The position numbers were made by a program, and so were the translations under genes. From Nitrospinota bacterium (GTDB lineage Bacteria > Nitrospinota_A > UBA7883 > JACRLM01): a stretch of 64,000 nucleotides of DNA. Each line of letters starts with the position of its first letter. The stretch's first letter is position 1. The stretch lies in assembly GCA_016208975.1 (NCBI GenBank), contig JACQXA010000002.1, positions 124,001-188,000 of the forward strand, in the 5' to 3' direction. The notes below the pieces were generated by a model, which worked only from the letters and a program-made list of their open reading frames with translations, did no database searches and was not told the DNA's origin. This document shows, in pieces, positions 52,257 through 61,131 of the stretch.

Positions 52257-53687
52257 ATGAAATTCCATTTCGCCACCGCCGTATGGGGCGGGAAGTATGT
52301 GGACCTTTTTTTAAACGTGTGTCTGCCCAACCAGCTGACGAAGGGGAACCTTCTGGCTTTCACCGGGCATGATTGCGTCTATAAAGTGTTCACATCCAAA
52401 AAGGACGCGCGCGCCATCGCAAGGAACAGGCTTATCGCGGAAGCGCAAAAAATAATGCCGGTCAAAATCATCCCCGTCAAAAACCTTTTCAAGCTGGCCG
52501 GGAAACATGACATGACTCAATATTCCGCCGCCATCGAGTCCATGAACAAATGCCACAAAATGGCCATAGAAGAGGCCAACGCGGAAGACGCGCCGCTGTT
52601 TTTCCTTCCGCCGGACCAGGTGTGGAGCGACGGGGCTTTCGCCCGGGCCCGGGAGATAATATTGCAAGGCAAACGGGCCATAAACGTGGCCACGCCACGG
52701 CTTGCGCGGGATACGTTCCTGCCGCTGTTCCTTGAAAAATTCCGCGACAGCGATGGATACATGCCCGCCCCCGCCCGGGAATTGACAAAACTTGCGTTGG
52801 GCCATCTGCATCCGCTGATAAACACCTTCTTCGCCGACTCTAAAGATTTCGCCGCCGAGTGGACATGGCACATATTCTGGCGGGTTGGAAAATCCGGCGT
52901 TTTGGGCCGTTTCCTGTTTTTCTACCCGCTGGTGGTGTGGCCCACCGAAAAAAACGTAAGGCCGGGACTGGCGATAGATTTTGATTATCCATTCATGGCT
53001 GTCCCAAATTTCGATGATCACTATATAGTCACCGATTCGGACGAGATAGCCGGTTACGAGTTCAGCCCCTCTGACAAGTTCGAGGAAAAAATAACCCCCG
53101 CAAGGTTCGACCCGCATTATTTCGCCTCCAACATCCTGAACAGGTTTTCCAACAGGATTAACCGCCGGTTCCTGCTAAGGTCCGTGCGGTTGCATGGCGA
53201 GAGCCTTTCGCCGGAATGGGAGCAGGCTGAAAAAGTTGCCAAAAGGATTGCGCGCAAATCCCTGGCGGCCTATGCCCAGGGGAAAAAATGGGAGGCCAAC
53301 CAGCTTACCTCCGTGTTGAGCCGCAAGGTGGACAGGGTGGTGATATTCGGCGGCGGAACGGGCGGCGAGCTGGCCGTGAAAATGGCGAAACGGAGCGGCT
53401 GGAAGGTGGCCTATTTTGTGGACAACAACCCGGCCAAATGGGGAACCACCCTGTTGAACCGCCCGGTAAAAGGCCCGGCGGAGCTTATGAACAAGGATTT
53501 CGACCTTATCGTGGTGGCCTCCTACCCAGGCAGGCGGGCCATATCCAGACAACTTAACAAAATGGGTTTCGCGTACAATTACGATTACATCTGCCATGTG
53601 AATTACGACTCGCGCGCCCTGAACGCTATTAAGGGCAAGATAACTAAAACCGTCGTGTCAGCGCAAATACTTGAAGGAGCCATGTGA
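52257..53687 (+). CDS. MKFHF-family protein, member 2, with C-terminal Rossmann module
   Basis: 476 aa. Residues 1-~330 are the MKFHF domain: MKFHFATAVWGGKY, CLPNQLTKGN (22-31), FLPPDQVWSDGAF (116-128), PARELTKLALGHLHPLI, FWRVGKSGVLGRFLFF, and TDSDEIAGYEFS (259-270). Residues ~357-470 are a Rossmann module with RVVIFGGGTGGELA, YFVDNNPAKWG (386-396), and DLIVVASYPGRRAISRQL. It resembles sugar-acetyltransferase PglD N-terminal or C-methyltransferase C-terminal domains in pattern. The combined function is unknown. It is followed by another Rossmann-bearing gene with a TGATG overlap. Confidence 0.65.
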   Translation: MKFHFATAVWGGKYVDLFLNVCLPNQLTKGNLLAFTGHDCVYKVFTSKKDARAIARNRLIAEAQKIMPVKIIPVKNLFKLAGKHDMTQYSAAIESMNKCHKMAIEEANAEDAPLFFLPPDQVWSDGAFARAREIILQGKRAINVATPRLARDTFLPLFLEKFRDSDGYMPAPARELTKLALGHLHPLINTFFADSKDFAAEWTWHIFWRVGKSGVLGRFLFFYPLVVWPTEKNVRPGLAIDFDYPFMAVPNFDDHYIVTDSDEIAGYEFSPSDKFEEKITPARFDPHYFASNILNRFSNRINRRFLLRSVRLHGESLSPEWEQAEKVAKRIARKSLAAYAQGKKWEANQLTSVLSRKVDRVVIFGGGTGGELAVKMAKRSGWKVAYFVDNNPAKWGTTLLNRPVKGPAELMNKDFDLIVVASYPGRRAISRQLNKMGFAYNYDYICHVNYDSRALNAIKGKITKTVVSAQILEGAM

Positions 53688-54778
53688 TGGGTATCGGGCC
53701 GAATGTTTTACGCCTGTATTGCCAGCTGAAAAGGGAAGGCATATTCGACAACGTAAAGTCCGTTATGGAGTTCGGCTCCCAGGAGTTTTCGGCGGCGTGC
53801 AAGGGGCATGAGTCCGCGGTTTACGAGCTTGCCCGCCTGTTCGGGGTTAAAAACGCGCCAGCCCCCGTGGAGGTTGCGGAAATGCTGGACTGCGGCCCCG
53901 CGAAACCTTTATATGAAATGCTTGGCCTCTCTTACGCCAGCCTGGACACCGACGGCCGCCACGGGGCCCTGCCGTGGGACCTAAACTTTGTAACCGTCAC
54001 GCCGGAGCATGGGGGCAAATACGGTTTCGTCACCAACCACGGCACCACCGAGCACCTGATAAACCAGTGGAACGCCTTTAAGGTTGCCCACGATTTAACC
54101 AGCGTGGGCGGCTACATGTTGCATTGCCTGCCGTTCATGAACTATCTGGACCACGGCTTTTTCTCATACCACCCCAATTTCTTCTACGCGCTGGCGACGG
54201 CAAATGGCTACGATGTGCTTGGCCCGTGGGTCACCATAGACGACTCGCTGAATCATTACATCCCATACGACCAGTCCATCTTTAAATATATAAACCAGAC
54301 CGGTAACAGCACCATGCTGGTGATACTGCGCAAGACCGGGCCGGACCCTTTCGCCACGCCATTCCAGGGTGTGTACGAATCCTCCCGCACCACGGAGAAC
54401 GCCGCCCGGTACATCACCGTCTCCGCCAGCGCCAGGTCTGGCGGGTACGAGACGGATTTATCCAACATGGTGAGGCGCCATTTTTACCGCGCCAAAAAGG
54501 TGGTGGTCTTCGGAGCGTCTTCGGCCGGGAAGGCCATTCTGCGCCAGCTTAAAACTCTGAAGTTCGAGATAGCCATTACAGACAACAATCCCGCTGTTCA
54601 CGGCGCGGAAATAGAGGGAATAAAGGTTGTTGCGCCGGACACGCTAAAAGGGAAAGGTTATTACGTCATCATCGCATCCCAACCCGGCTACCATGAAATA
54701 TCGCGCCAGCTTGTGGAGATGGGATATTCAAAATACGCCGATTTCGCGGACTACAGGCTCCTGCCGGAGCTAATGTGA
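53687..54778 (+). CDS. Methyltransferase-like protein with C-terminal Rossmann module
   Basis: 363 aa. The N-terminal ~255 residues look like a class I methyltransferase: SVMEFGSQEFSA in place of motif I, LGLSYASLDTDG, TPEHGGKYGFVTNHGTTEHLINQWNAF, and GGYMLHCLPFMNYLDHGFFSYHPNFFYAL. From ~265 it carries the Rossmann module with KVVVFGASSAGKAILRQL, ITDNNPAVHGAEIEG, and YVIIASQPGYHEISRQLVEMG. GGAG seven bases before ATG 53687 supports this start. It lies between two MKFHF genes that share the module; joint action is likely but unproven. Confidence 0.65.
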   Translation: MGIGPNVLRLYCQLKREGIFDNVKSVMEFGSQEFSAACKGHESAVYELARLFGVKNAPAPVEVAEMLDCGPAKPLYEMLGLSYASLDTDGRHGALPWDLNFVTVTPEHGGKYGFVTNHGTTEHLINQWNAFKVAHDLTSVGGYMLHCLPFMNYLDHGFFSYHPNFFYALATANGYDVLGPWVTIDDSLNHYIPYDQSIFKYINQTGNSTMLVILRKTGPDPFATPFQGVYESSRTTENAARYITVSASARSGGYETDLSNMVRRHFYRAKKVVVFGASSAGKAILRQLKTLKFEIAITDNNPAVHGAEIEGIKVVAPDTLKGKGYYVIIASQPGYHEISRQLVEMGYSKYADFADYRLLPELM

Positions 54779-54803
54779 TCCGGCGGCGGAACATGACTAT
54801 ATC

Positions 54804-56201
54804 ATGAAGTTCCATTTTGTCACCGTGGTGTGGGGCGAGGAATATACCGCCCATTTTCTTAACCGTTGCCTGCCAAACCAGCTTACGCCCGGCAACCTCC
54901 ACGCTTTTAAAGACACCGGCGGCGCACTCTACAAAATATACACCACCAGAAAAGACGCCGGATCAATCGAAAACAGTGAAAATTACAAGCGGGTAAAATA
55001 TATATTACCTGTTAGCCTGAACATCATGGACGAAGACTCCCTGGAAAACATCGCCGGGGACGAAAAATACCGGAAGACCATAGACCTTATGAACAGTCTC
55101 CATGGCAGGGCCATTAAAGAAGCCAACGCGGACGACGCGGCCATTTTCATCCTCACACCGGACGCGCTGTGGTCCGAAGGGGCCTTTTCAAAAGCGCGGG
55201 ACATTGTGAAAGGCGGCAAGCGCGTGGTGCTCCTGCCACAGCTAAGAGTGGCCCAGGAAACCTTCCTGCCCGAATATGAAAGGCTGTTTGGCGCTGGCAA
55301 TGGCGGTTGTCCCGCCCCGGCGCGGGAACTGACAAAGCTGGCTCTGGCGCACATGCACCCATATACGAAAACGTTTTATGTGGACTCGCCAAATTTCTCC
55401 ACGGAATTCACCTGGTATCTTTTCTGGCGCGCCGGGGAAAGCGGGCTCGTCGCCCGGTGCCTTTATTTCCACCCGTTCCTGATTTATCCAAAAGTGAAGG
55501 ACGCGGTTCCCATGGTGGCGGTGGACCATGATTACCCCGCCATGGCCGTGCCCGAATATAAGGATTATTACTTCGTCAAGGACTCCGACGAGATCGCCGG
55601 TTACGAGTTCAGCCCCGCTGGAAAGCTGGCGGAATTCATTTCGCCGGGGCAATTTAATGAGCGGGATTTTACATGGAACGCGCTGGCGCGGTACTCCCGG
55701 CCTTTAAACAGGAAAATGCTACTTAACCCGATTGTGGCGCACGGCGGCGAGGTTACGCGGGAATTCATGGAGGCGCGGGAGGAGTCCGGCAGGATAGCTC
55801 GCAGGCTGGTGGCGATGTTCGAGCTGGCCCAGCGTTATAAGAACTGGCAGGAGAAGCCGCGCCCCAGGAATATGGACCATGTGAAACGCGTGGTGATATT
55901 CGGGAGCGGCTCTGGCGGGCGGAAAATGATCCCAGTCGCGGCAAGGCTCGGCTGGAGCGTTGCGTACATTGTGGATAATGACAGCGCCCGGTGGGGCGGC
56001 GTAGTGGACGGTTGTGGAATAAAAGGGCCAGACGCCCTTGGTAGCGCGGATTACGATTTGATAATGGTTTCTTCCGGCCCGGGCCGCGAGGGCATTTTCG
56101 CGCAACTTTATGGGCTGGGTTATAAATATGGGCGGGATTATATTTATTACCAGGACACGGTGATAGTTGGCGGCGAGTTAATATCCCTTTTTGATTATTA
56201 A
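54804..56201 (+). CDS. MKFHF-family protein, member 3, with C-terminal Rossmann module
   Basis: 465 aa. It has the MKFHF domain (MKFHFVTVVWGEEY, CLPNQLTPGN, FILTPDALWSEGAF, PARELTKLALAHMHPY, FWRAGESGLVARCL, KDSDEIAGYEFS) then the Rossmann module (RVVIFGSGSGGRKM, YIVDNDSARWGG, YDLIMVSSGPGREGIFAQL, GRDYIYYQDTVI). It is the last gene of the 37-56 kb plus-strand run. Its TAA overlaps the stop of the minus-strand asparagine synthetase gene in a shared TTAA. Its Rossmann module is strikingly close to the one inside that synthetase. Confidence 0.65.
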   Translation: MKFHFVTVVWGEEYTAHFLNRCLPNQLTPGNLHAFKDTGGALYKIYTTRKDAGSIENSENYKRVKYILPVSLNIMDEDSLENIAGDEKYRKTIDLMNSLHGRAIKEANADDAAIFILTPDALWSEGAFSKARDIVKGGKRVVLLPQLRVAQETFLPEYERLFGAGNGGCPAPARELTKLALAHMHPYTKTFYVDSPNFSTEFTWYLFWRAGESGLVARCLYFHPFLIYPKVKDAVPMVAVDHDYPAMAVPEYKDYYFVKDSDEIAGYEFSPAGKLAEFISPGQFNERDFTWNALARYSRPLNRKMLLNPIVAHGGEVTREFMEAREESGRIARRLVAMFELAQRYKNWQEKPRPRNMDHVKRVVIFGSGSGGRKMIPVAARLGWSVAYIVDNDSARWGGVVDGCGIKGPDALGSADYDLIMVSSGPGREGIFAQLYGLGYKYGRDYIYYQDTVIVGGELISLFDY

Positions 56202-58450
56202 GGGCGCTTTGGCCGTTTGGCCAGAAAAGCCCGCCCAAGAACGTGTGTTTGCAGATACGGCCAGAACTGGCCCACCTGTTTTAAGTCCCCCTTTTTGTAC
56301 GCTTCGTTAACAGCCCTGCGGATGGCCTGCCCGTCCCACACCTGCGATTCTAAAAACATTGCGCTGTTAACGGTATCCAGCGCGAAAGGTTTCAACGGGC
56401 CCGCCAGCCATTGGGCCATCGGGTTGGCAAACCCCACCTTCGAAGGCCGCGTCCGGATGCTTTCGGGAAGAACTCCGCGCATGGCCTCCCGCAGGACCAG
56501 TTTTGTAAAACCATCTCCAACTTTGCGCCCCTCCGGTAGCGAGAACGCGTAGCGCACAAGTCTCCAGTCCATAAACGGCGCGCGTATCTCCACCCCGTGC
56601 GCCATGGAAACCCTGTCGAAATTGCGCAAGATGGTCGGCAGGCGGGTAAAGTGGAAATCATCGTACAGCCTGCGGTTAAGAACGCCCATGCCCTGGAGAA
56701 TCTTCATGTCGTCATCGGGTATATCTCTTGCGTAGCGCTCCGGCTTTCTAATAAGCCACGGGTTGGGATAAACCGGGGATTTAAAATAATCTTTCGTAAC
56801 CATGATTTCAGAACTGGCGGAATAAATATCGTCCTGATAGTAGATAAAATCCTTTCCGTAAATGAAACCCGACTCGTGAAGGCTGTTAAATATCCCTTTC
56901 TTGCCCGGCGCGGAGGCCACAATTATCAGGTCAAAATCCCGGCCCGGCAATATTGCCGGGTCTTTAATTTCGAGCCCCTCCAAAGCGGATCCCCACTTGC
57001 CCTTATCGTTATCCACGAAACAAACCACTTCCCACCCACGGCTTTCCGCAAGGCGTAAGGCGGCGGCGCCTCCTTGCCCCGAGCCGAAAATAACCACCCG
57101 CCGGACGTTATCGCCAACAACCACTGTGGCGGGGTGGTTGCTGTTGGCGTAATATTCCAGGGTTTTTGAACTTCGCTCCGCATAATCCGGAAAAACGCTT
57201 CGGACACCAGGCGGATACATGCCGGTAAGGATTGTCCGTAGCTTCTCATACCGGGTCGGGTCCGGTTGCGGCAGGATATGGCTGTCCATCAGCTCTTCCA
57301 CGTGATGGTGATAGCCAGCCAGCAATTCATCACCGCCGTGCCCGTCTATGGAAACGCGCAGGCCATCTTCCCGCATTCTGCGGTATAACAGCCACGCGGA
57401 GGCGGGCAGGTCGTAAATCTCCTCGAAACCGGACAGGATTTCATCCAGCAGGCATATTCCCCCCAGCGGGTCTATCTCCTCGAAAACGGCGGGAGCCCCG
57501 GTGTGGCGAATGACATCTTCGGCGAATGGGCGTTCGTCCTGCGGCGTGGCGGGGAACGAAGCCACAAAAGCCTTCGGCCGCCGCTCCGGTCCTCCTCCGC
57601 CTTTCCATAACGAGCAGAAGATGGAGCCGGAATCCAGCCCGCCGCTTAACGCGGCCCCGATGGGCACGTCGCTCCGTGTCCTTATCCCGCACGCGTCGAA
57701 AAACAGTTCCCGGAACTTTTCTACCTGCTGTTGAGGCGTGGAAGGGGGCGCATAAAGATGCTCCAGCGTGTTCCACCATCTGGATACCCTGGGCGGATAG
57801 CCTTTCATTATCGTAAGGCAATGGCCGCCCATGAGCCTTTTCACGCCCGTTAAAAGACAGTCCTCCGAGCCTTCGATGCTGTTATAGTCATTCAAGGCGC
57901 GGGCCACTATTCGCGGGTCGTAAACCGGGTTGAACCACTCCAGGGCCAGAAACGCTTTCATCTCGGAGGCGAAAGCGAATCGCGCTCCGTCATAAAAATA
58001 ATGGAGAGGTTTTACGCCGAACCTGTCCCGGGAGAGAAACAGCTTCCTCTCCCGGCTGTCCCATATGGCCAGCGCCCACATCCCGTTGAAATGGGTCTGG
58101 CAGGCCTCGCCCCACTGCGCGTAAGCCGCCAGAACCACCTCCGTGTCCGACGAGCTTTTGAAACGATGTCCCAGCCCCTCCAGACGTTCCCGCAATTCAG
58201 GGTGGTTATATATCTCGCCGTTGAAGGTTATGGTATAGCGTCCATCCAGGTAAGACATGGGCTGTTTGCCGGCGCCGGAAAGGTCGATAATGGCCAGCCG
58301 CCGGTGACCAAGGCTCAAGCGGGCTTCCGCGTCGCGGTAAACCCCGCGCCCGTCCGGGCCGCGGTGGGCGAGGCTGTCGGTGAACGCGTCCATATCGGCG
58401 GGGGAGATGTCCCGCCCGTCAAGATTCCATACGCCGGTTATTCCGCACAT
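56198..58450 (-). CDS. Glutamine-dependent asparagine synthetase-like protein with inserted Rossmann domain
   Basis: 750 aa; family members are about 600-650. It has the N-terminal glutaminase MCGITGVWN with catalytic Cys2 and SLAHRGPDGRG, the synthetase PP-loop SGGLDSGS (269-276), GHGGDELLAGY (370-380), and late SMAHGVEIRAPFMDWRLV. Between these last two a Rossmann module is inserted at about 449-548: RRVVIFGSGQGGAAALRL, FVDNDKGKWG, FDLIIVASAPGKKGIFNSL, KDFIYYQDDIY. AsnB-like enzymes in surface clusters amidate uronic acids or peptides rather than aspartate. The insertion lies in the synthetase domain and could sense or bind a nucleotide sugar. Confidence 0.85.
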   Translation of the reverse strand: MCGITGVWNLDGRDISPADMDAFTDSLAHRGPDGRGVYRDAEARLSLGHRRLAIIDLSGAGKQPMSYLDGRYTITFNGEIYNHPELRERLEGLGHRFKSSSDTEVVLAAYAQWGEACQTHFNGMWALAIWDSRERKLFLSRDRFGVKPLHYFYDGARFAFASEMKAFLALEWFNPVYDPRIVARALNDYNSIEGSEDCLLTGVKRLMGGHCLTIMKGYPPRVSRWWNTLEHLYAPPSTPQQQVEKFRELFFDACGIRTRSDVPIGAALSGGLDSGSIFCSLWKGGGGPERRPKAFVASFPATPQDERPFAEDVIRHTGAPAVFEEIDPLGGICLLDEILSGFEEIYDLPASAWLLYRRMREDGLRVSIDGHGGDELLAGYHHHVEELMDSHILPQPDPTRYEKLRTILTGMYPPGVRSVFPDYAERSSKTLEYYANSNHPATVVVGDNVRRVVIFGSGQGGAAALRLAESRGWEVVCFVDNDKGKWGSALEGLEIKDPAILPGRDFDLIIVASAPGKKGIFNSLHESGFIYGKDFIYYQDDIYSASSEIMVTKDYFKSPVYPNPWLIRKPERYARDIPDDDMKILQGMGVLNRRLYDDFHFTRLPTILRNFDRVSMAHGVEIRAPFMDWRLVRYAFSLPEGRKVGDGFTKLVLREAMRGVLPESIRTRPSKVGFANPMAQWLAGPLKPFALDTVNSAMFLESQVWDGQAIRRAVNEAYKKGDLKQVGQFWPYLQTHVLGRAFLAKRPKRP

Positions 58451-58456
58451 GCCCTG

Positions 58457-60862
58457 TTACCGCTTGAATGAATATCTGGCGAAAGAAGCAAGATCGGCTA
58501 ACGCGGCTTTCGCTTCAAGCCTGGAATTTATCCGGCCTATTATTCTGTCCGACTCCAGTTCCGCGGTTTCCCAGTCCGTTTGGCCATCTTTCACCCGCAT
58601 GTAGTATTTATGGTGTGAATAGCGGCGGTGGTCCGCCCCATGGGCGTTTAGACGGAAACGATTGACGCTGGCAAGGTCTGGTTCGCAATAAGACGCATCA
58701 GCGTCCACCAGCCTCAAAAGCAGAATGTCGTCCGAATCCGTGATGAACTCAACATCGGAGGCTTTTGGGGCCGTGTCATAATACACATCCGTATCCACAT
58801 CTTCAGGGTCCAGCTTATTCCAATCCAGGTAGCTTACGGACCTTGGCCATATTAGCAGGGGGAGCCAATCGTAACTGCGGACCAGCATTCCACAGTCCCC
58901 GGCTTTCCAGAAATGTTTCAATCGCGCGGGTGAAACGCCGTAACCGCCGCCGCTTTTCCACCGTATCGCTCCGGATGGATGTCGAAGCGCCAGTTTCGCC
59001 AGCCGCCTGGAGGAATTGTCCGGATTTCCGTCCTTGCCCATAAGCGCCCGGGAAAAATCCCCGTCAACCGGGACATCCGGCGCAAGGGCCAGATATTTTT
59101 TCCCACGCGCCGCCATCTCGTAAAGCTTCGGGAAAGTTCCGTCGGATAGAATGATGTCCGGGGCCAGCATGACCAGCGCCGCCCTGGTTTCCGCCGCCTT
59201 CATGATAGCCGTCCGTTGGAACATCGCTCTGGCGCGCCGGAGCTCATTGTGCGGTATCCGTTCGAATCCCCCTGTTGAAATGGATACCGGCAGGATTTTC
59301 GCCAGCCTGTTAAACGCGGGTGAATTTTTGATCCCCTCCGCCAACTCATCCGGCGCGAACAGGGTGTAGCTGACCTCCGGGAAATCCTGTAGCGACGGAA
59401 GATTTTTCATGGAAAGGTGGCAGGGTAGCGCGACACCCGTGTAAAGTCCGGCCTCCCGTTCCGTCATTACCATTGTGGCGATGTTCAACGGCGTCAGGCG
59501 CTCCTTCGCGGTAGCCAGGGGAACTCCGGCGCGCCTTGGCCCCCGAAGCCGTTCCAGGATTAATTCATGGATCCGCCCGCACCGTTTGATGGGGGTGTGG
59601 TCTCGAAGGGTACGTTCCTGCCCGGCCCTGGCTATTTGTTCGCGAACGGAGTCATGCTCCAGGAGGTACGCGGCTTTTTCCTCGCATTCGCCCAGCGACG
59701 AATATGTGACAATCTCGCGATCCTTATCGAACAGGTCGGCCATGTTGGTTCCGTCATCGGTCAGCAGGCACGCGCCCACGCCAGTGGCCTCGAACATCCG
59801 CATGTTGCCCACCTCGCCATCCGCGGCCACGGTATGGATGTTCAGGGTTACCCTAGACCGCGCCAGGACCCGGTACATATCCATACCGAAAACGGCGTCC
59901 CGGCATTTATCCGGATACAGGTCTCTTAAACATTTGGATGGCGCTATGGCGTTTACATGACCCGAGCCGTTGTTACCGGCGTTCAATGCGCCCCGAGCCA
60001 TTTTTATAAGCTCGATGCCTGCATTGCTGGCAACCTTGCCTTCAAATGAAACCAGCCGCCTCAAAAAGGTTTCGCCGACTCTGTTCAAACCCCCTTGCGC
60101 AAGTATTTTCGAGATCCGGCTGATATGTTCAACGAAAGACGGATCCGGGGCCGACCGGCCCATTTCCCAAACTTGAAGATCTGTCCGCTCCAGCAAATCC
60201 GAAAGCATTTTATATCGCGACCAATGGGTTTCAGGCATGGCCGGGTATGAACAGCCGGACGAGCCGATGAAAGAAAACCCGATGTCCCTTATGGTGTCCT
60301 GGGCGTCAAGCCTGGCCAAAACAGACTGGTCAAAGGAATGGTAGATTACGTGGGACTGTATGCCGTTTGCGTGCAATTGCCTTTTCAGTTTCGGCGCGCC
60401 TACGATTATCAGATCGTAATATTGACATTCGCCGGGCGGGATAAGAAAGCTTAAATTGAGGGCCACAAGCCTTACGAATGGAAACCGGCTTAAAAAGGTT
60501 TTTTGAATTTCCTCCGGAAACAGATTCCCCCCTTGGTAATAGACCACATCCGGTTTGATGGACTCGATCTGCCCCAGAAGGATCTCATGCCGCCAATTGC
60601 GGGGTTCATAAGGAAATCCGTTTTCCCTCGCCCAGGTCTCCTGGGCGATTTTAGCGTCGTAAACGATATCGGACGCCTCGTTCCCCAGCGCGCGCATGGC
60701 TTTTGAAAAACTGTCGGAATAAAACAGGCCCTGGGCGAATAGGGCGCGCATCTGCTCTTCGTAGGGCTTGTTTTCCAGCCCCGGATTGTTTTCATACACC
60801 CCTTCGATGGCCAAGGGATAATGGCCCATCGGGGCGATTCTCAAAATGCGGTAATTATCCAT
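58457..60862 (-). CDS. CgeB-like glycosyltransferase fused to a MKFHF domain (member 4)
   Basis: 801 aa. Residues ~1-430 resemble CgeB/spore-maturation-type GT-B proteins: DVVYYQGGNLFPEEI, VRLVALNLSFLIPPGE, YDLIIVGAPKLKRQL, IGFSFIGSSG, and LNIHTVAADGEVGNMRMFEATGVGACLLTDD (donor-site loop). From ~480 the MKFHF pattern appears: ATMVMTEREAGLYTGVALPCHLSMKN, VMLAPDIILSDGTF, RRLAKLALRHPSG, HFWKAGDCGMLVRSY, and ITDSDDILLLRL. The initial MKFHF strand is shifted but recognisable. It lacks the C-terminal Rossmann. Fusion to a GT supports, without proving, a sugar-transfer role for MKFHF. Confidence 0.7.
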   Translation of the reverse strand: MDNYRILRIAPMGHYPLAIEGVYENNPGLENKPYEEQMRALFAQGLFYSDSFSKAMRALGNEASDIVYDAKIAQETWARENGFPYEPRNWRHEILLGQIESIKPDVVYYQGGNLFPEEIQKTFLSRFPFVRLVALNLSFLIPPGECQYYDLIIVGAPKLKRQLHANGIQSHVIYHSFDQSVLARLDAQDTIRDIGFSFIGSSGCSYPAMPETHWSRYKMLSDLLERTDLQVWEMGRSAPDPSFVEHISRISKILAQGGLNRVGETFLRRLVSFEGKVASNAGIELIKMARGALNAGNNGSGHVNAIAPSKCLRDLYPDKCRDAVFGMDMYRVLARSRVTLNIHTVAADGEVGNMRMFEATGVGACLLTDDGTNMADLFDKDREIVTYSSLGECEEKAAYLLEHDSVREQIARAGQERTLRDHTPIKRCGRIHELILERLRGPRRAGVPLATAKERLTPLNIATMVMTEREAGLYTGVALPCHLSMKNLPSLQDFPEVSYTLFAPDELAEGIKNSPAFNRLAKILPVSISTGGFERIPHNELRRARAMFQRTAIMKAAETRAALVMLAPDIILSDGTFPKLYEMAARGKKYLALAPDVPVDGDFSRALMGKDGNPDNSSRRLAKLALRHPSGAIRWKSGGGYGVSPARLKHFWKAGDCGMLVRSYDWLPLLIWPRSVSYLDWNKLDPEDVDTDVYYDTAPKASDVEFITDSDDILLLRLVDADASYCEPDLASVNRFRLNAHGADHRRYSHHKYYMRVKDGQTDWETAELESDRIIGRINSRLEAKAALADLASFARYSFKR

Positions 60863-61131
60863 CGGTAAACCGTATAGTCGCGCTGAAAGGCCAGGTTGTT
60901 TTCCATCATCGGGCGTTCAGGAATATTAACATAAGCCTCGCCAAACCATGTGATTGACAACGCGCCGCTCTGCCCTAAGAATAGGTAATCGGGCTTTGTC
61001 CGGTTGTTTTGGCTCATAACGCCTTTATCGGTAAAAAAGCGGCCATCGCGAGGCTAAAAGCTAAAGAATTATCCGGAAAATGCCGATAAAATGGGAAACC
61101 GCATGAAAAAACCACGTTCGGGCCTCGGCGT

